64,000 nt of DNA from Coralliovum pocilloporae. GTDB lineage: Bacteria; Pseudomonadota; Alphaproteobacteria; Rhizobiales; Cohaesibacteraceae. The first letter of the stretch is position 1. Every line of letters starts with the position of its first letter. Where the stretch lies: the NCBI RefSeq assembly GCF_030845175.1, contig NZ_CP132542.1, positions 992,001 to 1,056,000 of the forward strand. The letters are read 5' to 3'. Under the pieces are notes generated by a model. That model saw only the letters and a list, made by a program, of their open reading frames with translations. It searched no databases and was not told the origin of the DNA. Made by a program: the position numbers and the translations under genes. This document shows, piece after piece, positions 38,549-47,533 of this stretch.

Positions 38549-41500
38549 CTATGCACCGGAATCAGGTGCGTTGTCTGCTGAAAGGTAGGTAGCCGCCTCA
38601 GGCCCGTCAAGGCGTGTCGATGCGTCCGTCGACCAATCCGCCCAGGCAGCGTTCATCTGACCCTCTGGCAGCTCCATCAGACGGGCTGTCTCTGTCCAGT
38701 AGAGGAACCCTCTGACTGAAAGATCGGGATAGGCAGCTCCCAGCAGCTGCACATAGGCAGACATCTGCGCCAGATAGGAAAGCGGCACATTTTCCGCTGT
38801 AACAGGCGGCTTTCTGTTGGTCTTGTAGTCAAGGATAAACAGCTCAGCCCCCTGTTTCACCAGCCTGTCTATCCGTCCTGCAATCCGCACCGGCTTCCCT
38901 TCCCGCTCAAGCACGCCGACAATCGGCACCTCTGAGCGGGCATCTGCTGAAAAGAACGGGGTAAGCTGGGGGGAGGAAAGCATCACACAAACGTGATCTG
39001 CAAGTTGCTCTGCTTCTGCCCGGGATATACCGGGATGCCCTGATAGATAGGCAAACGCTCGTACGCGCCGTTCGTCTTCCACCACATCCGGGAGAAATTC
39101 CAGAAGCTTGTGAAGAAGAGTCCCGCGTTCTGCCCCCGACAACCCCGATGCCTGCGCCAGCGCTGCGACACCATCAGTGAAATCCGCATCATCAAGAGCG
39201 GACGCTGCAAGCGGGCGCGGTGGTTTGCTTTCGGGCCTCGCTGCGTGGGCCAGCCAGGCTGGCAGCGATGGAGCAGCGCGCGCGGCCTGTTCCGCCGCAT
39301 CCGGTTTATGCTCTCGGGACGGCTGAACGCTGTCCCTCCACAACAGGCTTTCCCCTTCTGGCCTCTGCAGAAGGTTCGAGGATGCTGAAAGCCCCGCCTT
39401 GATGAGCGCGTACCAGCTTTGATCATGCGGTTCTTTCTGATTGCCATAGGCCGTCACCAGAAGACGATCACGTGCCCGCGTCATCGCCACATAAAGCAAT
39501 CGCCTATATTCCTCTTCCTGTTTGCCGCGCAACATCTGAAGACGGTCTGCAAAGGCAGAAGGGCGGATAGCCTTGCGCGGAGCCCAAAGGAGCCTGGGAT
39601 AATCCTCTTTAGGCTGAAGCAGAGACGGATCATGAGCCGCACTAACCGGGGCCGAACCGCTGTCGACGAGAAACACCACCGGTGCCTCAAGGCCCTTGGC
39701 ACCATGAACGGTCATGACCCGGATTTCATCCCGACCCTGATCCAGCTCTCTTTTGATATCCGTGCCACTCTTGCGCATCAGTGTGAGAAAGCCCTGCAGC
39801 GACGGGATACCTTTCGATTCAAATGACAGGGCCAAGTTGAGGAATTCGTCCAGAACATCCTCCGCCTCTGCACCAAGCTGGCCAAGGATGGACTTACGAC
39901 CTCCGCCCTCACCGAGAACACGGGCATAGAATTCAAAAGGCCGGTCAAAGTCTGTCCGTTCACGCCAGAGATTGAGTTGCCTGAAGGCTCTTTCGTGACA
40001 GCTACCCTTCTCCGTCCGTGCCCGGCGGCCAAGCTCACCCCACAGGGTTCCTTTCCTGTGGGCGGCCAGATCATAGAGTTCATCTTCGGAATATCCCACA
40101 AGCGGTGATTTCAGAACCACAGCGAGAGACAGGTCATCCTCCGGCAACAGCATCACATCGCCAAGAGCCAGCAGATCCTCAACCACGATGTGATCCGACA
40201 GAGACAACCGGTCCGCTCCGGCAATGGGAATGCTGCGATCCTTCAGAGCCCGATTGAGCGCATCAATGAAAGCACCACGTTTCCGCACCAGCACAAGGAT
40301 ATCACCAGCACTGATCCGTTCGCCTGTTCCTTCAAGACGCTCTCCATCCTGAAGCCAGCGCTGAATCGTATCGGCAATCCTGTTCGCCAGCCGGGAAAGC
40401 CCGGTCTGAGCCCCCACATGGTCCACCGGCACAGTCCAATCCGTATCGGCCTCGAGGTGATCCGTCAGTGTGGGTGGCCAGATCTCGACCAAGCCCGGAT
40501 CATTCCGCCGTACGGCCTCGTGTACGGGTGGTTCTGGTTCAAGAGACAATCCCCGATGGGCATCCGGTGACCGGAACACCTGATCAACGGCCCCAAGCAC
40601 ATCCGGCGTAGAACGGAAGGACAGGTTCAGCTTCAGGGAATGCCAGGTCTTTTCCACTGCACGCGCTCGCCCAGAAAACGCCTTTTCCATACGGGCAAAC
40701 TCTTCAGGTGCAGCCCCCTGAAATGAATAAATCGACTGCTTCTCATCACCCACGGCAAACAGGGTTCTCTCAACAGGGCGTGCACTGTCCCCGTCAAAGA
40801 AATCATCAGCCAGAGCACGGATAACCTGCCACTGGTTCGGGCTGGTATCCTGCGCCTCATCAACCAGAATATGATCCAGCCCCTGATCCATTTTGTACTG
40901 AACCCAGCGAGCTGCTTCCGTATCTGAAAGGAGACGCATTGTCTTCAGGATCAGATCATCATAATCCAGCAGTCCGCGATTGTTCTTCATCCGCTCATAG
41001 CGAGCAATAACCGCGTCACTCAGCCGAACAATTGCTTCTGTGGCTTCCAGCGCCTTCAACAGACGATACTGATCCAGAACGGCCAGAAGGCGGTCCTGTT
41101 CCTGAAGAACCTTGTCCTCAAATTCCGGATAGGTGGCCTTCACCGCTTTTGTGCAAAAGCGGGACCAGGCGCGGGGCTTCTCATCCCCTGGCTTGCCGGT
41201 AAAAAACACCTGAACCCAGGCCATCAGCCGCGCTTCATCATCAGACGCGTTCAACGCCGCTTCAAATCGGTCTGCGAGACTCTGATCAATCGAACTCCCC
41301 TGCCGCAACAGGATCAGAAGGTCATCAACAAACCGGTTTGGAAGCGTCGGAGAATGGCAACCCGATGTCAGAACCTGCGGCAGAGACAAACCTTCCGGCA
41401 GGTCGAGTGATCGAGCCAGCTCTGCCATGGCTTCAGGCACGGATCCAACCGTTTCAAGCCAGCGCCGAAGCACATCCCGCCGCCCGATCATGTCTGAGAC

Positions 41501-42103
41501 AGCATCACGAGCCGCATCGTCAGACGCTGCAGCCACGGCATCAACAAGAGCCCTGCCCAGAACCGCAGCCGGATCAGCGGCCGCTTCCACCAGAACGGAA
41601 TTGAGCGCCTCTGCAAGCATTTCCGATTGCTCGGCGTCATCAACAACCGAGAAATGCCCTGCTACATTGGCCTCGAACGGAAACTGCTGAAGGAGAGCCT
41701 GACAGAACGCGTGGATGGTCTGCACTTTCAGCCCGCCCGGCGTCTCAAGTGCGCGGGCAAACAACTGCCGCGCCTCATCCCGTTCGCCCGCCTTCGGCCT
41801 ACGACCGACAAGGTCTTCCAGTCGCTTGTCCAGCTCCATATCCGAGAGGCCAGTCCAGTCCGCAAGCTCATCAAAGACCCGTGTCTTCATTTCTGCAGCC
41901 GCAGCTTTGGTAAAGGTCAGGCACAAAAGCCGGGAAGGGTCCGAGCCTGACAGCAACAGACGAATGACCCGCCGCGAGAGAACGAACGTCTTGCCCGATC
42001 CGGCATTGGCTGACACCCAGGCAGAGGATTCCGGGTCACAGGCCTTGCGCTGGGCCGCAATTGTCTCGGCAGGGATCGTCAGAGCAGGTAGAGCCTCAGT
42101 CAT
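38549..42103 (-). CDS. addA: Double-strand break repair helicase/nuclease AddA
   Basis: 1184 residues from the ATG at 42103, overlapping the addB stop by 8 nt. UvrD-type helicase motifs: SANAGSGKTFVLSRR (Walker A), LCLTFTKAAAAEM, HILVDEAQDTSPNQW (Walker B), VGDEKQSIYSFQGA, VMTVHGAKGLEAPVV and YVAMTRARDRLLV. The C-terminal RecB-type nuclease has ELFILDYKTNRKPP. With AddB it resects DNA ends for recombination. Confidence 0.97.
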   Translation of the reverse strand: MTEALPALTIPAETIAAQRKACDPESSAWVSANAGSGKTFVLSRRVIRLLLSGSDPSRLLCLTFTKAAAAEMKTRVFDELADWTGLSDMELDKRLEDLVGRRPKAGERDEARQLFARALETPGGLKVQTIHAFCQALLQQFPFEANVAGHFSVVDDAEQSEMLAEALNSVLVEAAADPAAVLGRALVDAVAAASDDAARDAVSDMIGRRDVLRRWLETVGSVPEAMAELARSLDLPEGLSLPQVLTSGCHSPTLPNRFVDDLLILLRQGSSIDQSLADRFEAALNASDDEARLMAWVQVFFTGKPGDEKPRAWSRFCTKAVKATYPEFEDKVLQEQDRLLAVLDQYRLLKALEATEAIVRLSDAVIARYERMKNNRGLLDYDDLILKTMRLLSDTEAARWVQYKMDQGLDHILVDEAQDTSPNQWQVIRALADDFFDGDSARPVERTLFAVGDEKQSIYSFQGAAPEEFARMEKAFSGRARAVEKTWHSLKLNLSFRSTPDVLGAVDQVFRSPDAHRGLSLEPEPPVHEAVRRNDPGLVEIWPPTLTDHLEADTDWTVPVDHVGAQTGLSRLANRIADTIQRWLQDGERLEGTGERISAGDILVLVRKRGAFIDALNRALKDRSIPIAGADRLSLSDHIVVEDLLALGDVMLLPEDDLSLAVVLKSPLVGYSEDELYDLAAHRKGTLWGELGRRARTEKGSCHERAFRQLNLWRERTDFDRPFEFYARVLGEGGGRKSILGQLGAEAEDVLDEFLNLALSFESKGIPSLQGFLTLMRKSGTDIKRELDQGRDEIRVMTVHGAKGLEAPVVFLVDSGSAPVSAAHDPSLLQPKEDYPRLLWAPRKAIRPSAFADRLQMLRGKQEEEYRRLLYVAMTRARDRLLVTAYGNQKEPHDQSWYALIKAGLSASSNLLQRPEGESLLWRDSVQPSREHKPDAAEQAARAAPSLPAWLAHAARPESKPPRPLAASALDDADFTDGVAALAQASGLSGAERGTLLHKLLEFLPDVVEDERRVRAFAYLSGHPGISRAEAEQLADHVCVMLSSPQLTPFFSADARSEVPIVGVLEREGKPVRIAGRIDRLVKQGAELFILDYKTNRKPPVTAENVPLSYLAQMSAYVQLLGAAYPDLSVRGFLYWTETARLMELPEGQMNAAWADWSTDASTRLDGPEAATYLSADNAPDSGA

Positions 42104-45100
42104 CAATCTGCTCCCCTGCCACCATCCATTCCTTCACCCGTGCCAGGTGATCATAATCTCCGGCAAACCGGTTTTCCCGTTCCACACGTGCGCGGGACAG
42201 GTAAGGCGTCGTCACCTGCCGGAAATGAGCAATCAGGCGCAGCAGTCGTTGTTCTGCTTCGAGCGCCAGCTGCTCGGGCGTCTTTTCCTTGTTCGCTGGC
42301 TTGACCTCTCCGGCTGGCATGCCGCCAGACAGTCTGACATAGGCTATCTCTGATGGTTGCCTGGGCCCAAGTCCCTTGAAACCGCCTCGCATGGCAATCA
42401 GCGCTTCCAGAGGCAATTGCGGAGCCAGCATGGATTCCACCTGCCGCGCCGTACTCGGTTGCCCGGTCTTGAAATCAACGACTGAAACAGTGCCATCGAG
42501 TTTTTCATCAACCCGATCCGCTCGGCCATGCAGAACAAAGGGCGGTTCCATCGCATCGAACGACAAACGGCCCGGGATCTCCGCATGACGACGATCCAGG
42601 TCAAGCACACGGGACACTTCCCAATCCTCAACAACCCATCGGGCGACCCGTTCAAAGCGCGGCCACCAGAACGCGCAAACTTCCGGGAAATCTGAAACCG
42701 TTTCAAAGGCCGCTTCTCCACAATCAAGCAAATGGGTAAGTGCGGCTTCTGTCAAAGGGCCATCCCAGCTCGCTGCAAAGTCGGCAAGCGCCTCGTGTAT
42801 GATTGTTCCTTTTTCGGCAGCACCGGGCAGTTCACCAATCGGCCTTATGGGCTTCAGATTGAGAACATGCCTGGCATAGATCGCATAAGGATCGCGGATC
42901 AGGGTTTCAATTTCAGTGATGGACAGGCTATCGGGGCGATCATCAACCGGCGGGCACGGTGCCGGGCGCTCAATCGGACGCACCTGGTCCGGTTCATCAA
43001 GTCGTCTGGCCCAATCCAGAATTTCCGCCCCTCGCGCGCGACACACAGCCATTCTGGGCGAACCGGCGAAGGCTTCCAGACGCTGCAGCCAGCGAGAAGC
43101 AACAGAAGGCGCTCCATCAGTCCGGAGCGCGCGGGTGTAAACGACCTCCTGCATTCCGGATGCCATAATGAAATCATGCGCAGCAAGCCCGACCCGACGC
43201 TCTGGTGGGTCAAGTGTCATATCCCGTTTCATCGGGCGCGACAGCCATGGATCAGACCGGGTCTCGCCGGGCCAGACACCCTCGTTGAGACCACCAAGGA
43301 CTATGCAGCTGACCGTTTGAAGCCGGGCTTCAAGCGAACCCCAGATGTGCACGCGAGGATGACCGGGAAGCCGCGACCGCACCGAATAGCGCGCCATGAA
43401 AGCATCGAACAGGGGATGGTAGTCATGACCGGCAACCGTCAGGGCAACATCCTGGGCATCTTCGCATTCATCAAGGAATGCCCGGAACATGTCCCCGGCG
43501 TCCCCTTCATAAAGCTCTCCGGTCGTCCCTGCTTCATCCAGGCACAATCCTTCCAGCACCTGTCGCTGGCACTGCAGAAGGTCATGGAACGGGACGACCT
43601 CACCCTGATCAAGGAGATTTTCAAGGGGCGCAAAGATATCCGCAAGCCGCATCAGACAGTCATGCGCACGATCCCAATCCTCATCAGACGCCCGAATCAC
43701 CTGATCGGGAACCCTGACAGATTTTTGAGAAACAGCCTCCCGTCTGGCCCGAAAGGCATGGATCAGGGCTTCAAGCCCCGGCGTAACACGCGGGCCGCGC
43801 AGCAGTGCCAGCTCCACAAGGCGCGCCGCACGACGCACAAGACGACGATCCAGACCAAGGGCGACCAGCGGATGACGCAAAACCGCGAGAACAAGCTTCG
43901 GTTCGGTTCCCTGATGCACCAGATCAATCACAAGCCTTGAAAGAATGCCCGGCGGGGTCTGCGCCAGAGGCCGACCGGCTGAATCATCTACCGGGATTTT
44001 CCAGCGAAGCAGTTCCCCGGCAACCCGGCGAGCCAGCAGCCTGTCCGGTGTCACAAGAGCTGCGGTAGCACTGTCATTCTCTTCAATGACCTGCCGAAGC
44101 TTCAGGGCAATGGCCAGCGCTTCCTCACGGCTGTTATTGGCCTCAAGCAGCGTCACCGCGTTGAGGGCGTCTGTAATCTGCACATCACCCATCTGCTGAC
44201 GGCTGTGTATCCAGCCAGCCGTTTCAGCCGATGGCCGCATCACTTCGGAAATGAGACGGTCCCGGGCCGGATGCAGGATGCCCCGCGCAGGCTCAAGCGA
44301 CCGGACATCCTCACGATACGCTCCAAGACCATCCAGTATCCGCTTCAGAGCAGTTTGCGGATGGCCGACCTGATAGGGATGGATGCCTCCATCACCCAAC
44401 GAAGCCCACCCCTCGGAGCTCATCTGGAAATCAAGACCAGGCAAGACCAGAGCGCCCTGGGGCAGAGCGCAAATGGTTCGCATCAGGTCAATGGCAGCTC
44501 GTGCGGTTGAGGTTGCCCCCAGAACAATAACCGGAGATGACGGCTGTGCGATATCGTAGCGTTCAGCCGCCAGACGCAACTGGGCATTTCTGAACTCGGC
44601 CGTATCTGACACTCCGCTTTCACTGAGGAACAGAGGCCACTGCTCTGTGACAATCCGCAGGAATGTGAGGGTCAGTTCCCAATACCCGGCATAGTCAGCC
44701 GGAACGAGTGACTGGAGCCCTTCCCAGTCTCCTCCTTCATTGGCGACCTGATCCATCAGCGAGAGGAGGTCACCGGCAAGCCAGGCCGCGTCCGCCGGGC
44801 TTGATGGAATGGCAATCTGGCGCAGCTGGTCAGCGGGCAGTACCCGTTGGGCCAGGCTTTGAGCCCAGCCATAAACCAGGCGGGTCATGGCCATTTGCCG
44901 CTTAAGAGAACTGATGGGCGGGGCTGATGTCTCAGATAAAAGCGCATCAATCGGGAAATCTGCCGAAAGGGTCAGCTCATCCTCATCAGAAACGCCCAGA
45001 AGCTCGATACGCGGCAGAATGGCTGCCTTCCCGCCCAGCCGGTCCAGGAAAACATCTTCAAGCCCGCGAACCGCTCGCCGTGTCGGCACAAGCACCGTGA

Positions 45101-45239
45101 CATCGGCAAGGGCAAACGGATCCTCAGAAGGCCTGGATACGGGTCGGATCTGACCAGCCAGCAGTGCATCCACAAAGGTTTCAAAGAACGGCGCACTCGG
45201 CGGGATAGAAAACAGTGCAGACGTCGGCGAAACAGTCAT
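42096..45239 (-). CDS. addB: Double-strand break repair protein AddB
   Basis: 1047 residues from the ATG at 45239 (GGAG upstream; family proteins begin just before the SIPPSAPFF segment). The alphaproteobacterial AddB form: inactive helicase-like N-terminal half with VLVPTRRAVR, GGLNEGVWPGE, and a C-terminal nuclease domain with VSVVDFKTGQPS. Partner of AddA. Confidence 0.95.
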   Translation of the reverse strand: MTVSPTSALFSIPPSAPFFETFVDALLAGQIRPVSRPSEDPFALADVTVLVPTRRAVRGLEDVFLDRLGGKAAILPRIELLGVSDEDELTLSADFPIDALLSETSAPPISSLKRQMAMTRLVYGWAQSLAQRVLPADQLRQIAIPSSPADAAWLAGDLLSLMDQVANEGGDWEGLQSLVPADYAGYWELTLTFLRIVTEQWPLFLSESGVSDTAEFRNAQLRLAAERYDIAQPSSPVIVLGATSTARAAIDLMRTICALPQGALVLPGLDFQMSSEGWASLGDGGIHPYQVGHPQTALKRILDGLGAYREDVRSLEPARGILHPARDRLISEVMRPSAETAGWIHSRQQMGDVQITDALNAVTLLEANNSREEALAIALKLRQVIEENDSATAALVTPDRLLARRVAGELLRWKIPVDDSAGRPLAQTPPGILSRLVIDLVHQGTEPKLVLAVLRHPLVALGLDRRLVRRAARLVELALLRGPRVTPGLEALIHAFRARREAVSQKSVRVPDQVIRASDEDWDRAHDCLMRLADIFAPLENLLDQGEVVPFHDLLQCQRQVLEGLCLDEAGTTGELYEGDAGDMFRAFLDECEDAQDVALTVAGHDYHPLFDAFMARYSVRSRLPGHPRVHIWGSLEARLQTVSCIVLGGLNEGVWPGETRSDPWLSRPMKRDMTLDPPERRVGLAAHDFIMASGMQEVVYTRALRTDGAPSVASRWLQRLEAFAGSPRMAVCRARGAEILDWARRLDEPDQVRPIERPAPCPPVDDRPDSLSITEIETLIRDPYAIYARHVLNLKPIRPIGELPGAAEKGTIIHEALADFAASWDGPLTEAALTHLLDCGEAAFETVSDFPEVCAFWWPRFERVARWVVEDWEVSRVLDLDRRHAEIPGRLSFDAMEPPFVLHGRADRVDEKLDGTVSVVDFKTGQPSTARQVESMLAPQLPLEALIAMRGGFKGLGPRQPSEIAYVRLSGGMPAGEVKPANKEKTPEQLALEAEQRLLRLIAHFRQVTTPYLSRARVERENRFAGDYDHLARVKEWMVAGEQIDD

Positions 45240-45288
45240 GCCCGCACTCCAATCAGGATCTGATAACAACCGAATTCATCGGACCAGT

Positions 45289-46017
45289 TTATGAACCGCA
45301 ACGCTGATCTGCAATCACCCGTTCAGCGGCAGGGATCGCATCCGGTGTCCCCACATGCAGCCAGACCCCATCCATCACCACACCAAACAGTCGCCCTTCG
45401 GAAAGGGCATGATCGAAGAGTACATTCATGGAGAAGGCACCATCTGGCGCATGGTCAAAAAGACGTCTGTGATAAAGCGCGGCACCGGCAAAGGCATAGC
45501 CCTGCCCCTCACCTTTCCCGAAACGGGCAAGGTGACCTGAAGCCGTTTTCTGGAAATCCCCCTCACCTGCATAACCGACAGCCCTGTCCAAAGGCGCAAG
45601 AAGAAGCAGCGCATCCATCCTGCCTTCATCCCACGCCTCAGTCATTTTCGAGAGGTTGGGTTCATCTCCATCCAGCCAGAACGTATCCGCATTCAAAGCA
45701 AAGAATGCCTCACCACTGAGAAGCGGCAAGGCGCGAACAATGCCGCCACCGGTTTCCAGAATGCTGTCACGCTCGTCAGATACGGTGACCGCTGGCTCAT
45801 GGCGATTGCGCACATGGGCCTCAATCTGATCCGGCAGATAATGCACATTCACCACCGCATGGCTTATCGGGACACGGGCGAGAGCATCGAAGGCGTAGTC
45901 AATCAGGGGTTTGCCGGAAACCGGAACCAGCGGTTTGGGAATGCTGTCCGTTATGGGACGCATACGTTTGCCAAAACCAGCCGACAGAACAATCCCATCC
46001 GTGACAGGTCGGGTCAT
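45289..46017 (-). CDS. MurU-like N-acetylmuramate-1-phosphate uridylyltransferase
   Basis: 242 residues. Nucleotidyltransferase signature LSAGFGKRMRPITDSIPKPL near the N-terminus, LNADTFWLDG (metal Asp), and HVGTPDAI at the C-terminus. It overlaps the stop of the TsaE-AmgK gene by 4 nt, and AmgK and MurU act in sequence to turn recycled MurNAc into UDP-MurNAc. The context therefore favours MurU over a sugar-1-P transferase for surface glycans. Confidence 0.85.
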   Translation of the reverse strand: MTRPVTDGIVLSAGFGKRMRPITDSIPKPLVPVSGKPLIDYAFDALARVPISHAVVNVHYLPDQIEAHVRNRHEPAVTVSDERDSILETGGGIVRALPLLSGEAFFALNADTFWLDGDEPNLSKMTEAWDEGRMDALLLLAPLDRAVGYAGEGDFQKTASGHLARFGKGEGQGYAFAGAALYHRRLFDHAPDGAFSMNVLFDHALSEGRLFGVVMDGVWLHVGTPDAIPAAERVIADQRCGS

Positions 46018-47525
46018 TGCCCCGCCTCCCCGGATGCAAATTGCTCGAACCAGCTCGCCAGCGGCTGCAAAGCCTCATGAGCAAAGGAGCGGTGCAGATA
46101 GTCGTGAATGCGGGGCAGGTGACGCAGATATCCTGACTTGCTATCTCTCATATGAAGGCGCGCAAAAATACCGAGAATCTTTGTATTCCGCTGGGCTGAC
46201 ATGATCGCATGTGACCGGCAGAAATCCGCCTCGTCGAAGCTAGCATCAGCCGTCGCTCTCAGCACACAATACCTTGTCAGAAGATCGCGATCCATGCCCT
46301 CGGAAACCGTAACCCGCGCATCTCGCGTCAGGCTTGCCACATCATAGGATGCCGGCCCCCTTACCGCGTCCTGAAAGTCAATCAGACCAACCCGTCTGGT
46401 ACCCTGGCGGTCTGGCAGCCAGATGAGATTGGGCGAATGAAAATCCCGCAGACACCATGTCTCCTGCCTTGCGGCTTCCGGTTTAAGCAACTCCGTCCAG
46501 AGGGACTTAAACGCTGCTTCAGCGTCATCAGACAGGCGGGCACCACTGACATACGGCACATACCAGTCAAGCAGCAGGTCAACCTCTATCATCATAGCCT
46601 CAAGCCCATAGGCCGGGACATGATGTTGAAGACCATCAGGCAGGTGGACATTCTCAGGCCAGGACTGACTATGCATCTCGGCCAGCACCTCAATCGCAGC
46701 CTGATAACGGTCAGCAATTGTCCCGGTCTCATCGACCACCGACCCGACCCCGAGATCCTCAAGGACAATCAGACCATCCTCAGCAGACGAGGCCCGAATT
46801 TCCGGTGTACTGAGATGACGGTCAAAGAGACTTTGTCCAATGGCCAGAAACGGTCGAACATCCTCAGCCAGACACGCAATCCGGCTATAGGGAAGACCAT
46901 TCCGGATGGGCGGCCCGTCGGGCTGCTTCGGGGCATTCATCAGAATGTGCGCGTCCCCCTGCTCATCCACAAGACGTTCATAGGCTCTTGTGGATGCATC
47001 ACCCTGAATAGCCTGACGTCGGGCCGCCGCGAAGCCCTTTTGATCAAGGAAAGTCCGAATAAGGAGCGTGCGCTCAATGCGACGCAGCCAGGCATCGTCG
47101 CCCGCAAAGACGAATCGGCGAACCGTTCGCCCTTCAGGCTCGATCGTCACATCAAGACGATCTGAAGGCAGGTCATCCCCAGCCTTTGATGGCCATTCAA
47201 TCAGCAATGCGGCATGATGGATGGCATCAAAGAAACCGATCTCTTCCAGCTCATCCGGGCTGCCGAGCCGATAGAGGTCGAAGTGGCTGACAGGGCAACG
47301 CGCCAGATCATAATCCTGGACCAGTGTGAAGGTCGGACTTGGAACTTCCAGAGCCTCATCATGGGCCAGAGCACGGATCAGAGCTCGCGCAAACGTGCTC
47401 TTTCCGACCCCCAGATCACCATGAAGTGCCAGCACATCACCAGAAGACAGGATAGTCGCGATATCTGCGGCCAACCGACCGGTTGCCGCCTCATCCTCAC
47501 ACAGAACGCTCACTGATTGCGCCAT
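46014..47525 (-). CDS. Fusion of TsaE (t6A tRNA modification ATPase) and AmgK-like aminoglycoside phosphotransferase-fold kinase
   Basis: 503 residues from the ATG at 47525 (GAGGCG upstream). Residues 1-~155 are TsaE: Walker A GDLGVGKSTFARALI, SPTFTLVQDY, FDLYRLG. Residues ~160-503 are a phosphotransferase of the APH fold: the catalytic loop CLRDFHSPNLIWLP and metal site IDFQDAVRGPASYD. TsaE supports threonylcarbamoyl-adenosine formation in tRNA; AmgK phosphorylates MurNAc/GlcNAc at C1. The fusion is known in alphaproteobacteria. The MurU-like gene follows with overlap, so the kinase half fits peptidoglycan recycling. Confidence 0.9.
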   Translation of the reverse strand: MAQSVSVLCEDEAATGRLAADIATILSSGDVLALHGDLGVGKSTFARALIRALAHDEALEVPSPTFTLVQDYDLARCPVSHFDLYRLGSPDELEEIGFFDAIHHAALLIEWPSKAGDDLPSDRLDVTIEPEGRTVRRFVFAGDDAWLRRIERTLLIRTFLDQKGFAAARRQAIQGDASTRAYERLVDEQGDAHILMNAPKQPDGPPIRNGLPYSRIACLAEDVRPFLAIGQSLFDRHLSTPEIRASSAEDGLIVLEDLGVGSVVDETGTIADRYQAAIEVLAEMHSQSWPENVHLPDGLQHHVPAYGLEAMMIEVDLLLDWYVPYVSGARLSDDAEAAFKSLWTELLKPEAARQETWCLRDFHSPNLIWLPDRQGTRRVGLIDFQDAVRGPASYDVASLTRDARVTVSEGMDRDLLTRYCVLRATADASFDEADFCRSHAIMSAQRNTKILGIFARLHMRDSKSGYLRHLPRIHDYLHRSFAHEALQPLASWFEQFASGEAGQ

Positions 47526-47533
47526 CAACGCCT

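Noticed and set aside
42732-43940. 402-codon plus-strand open frame
   Set aside because: Antisense to addB with no recognisable domain.
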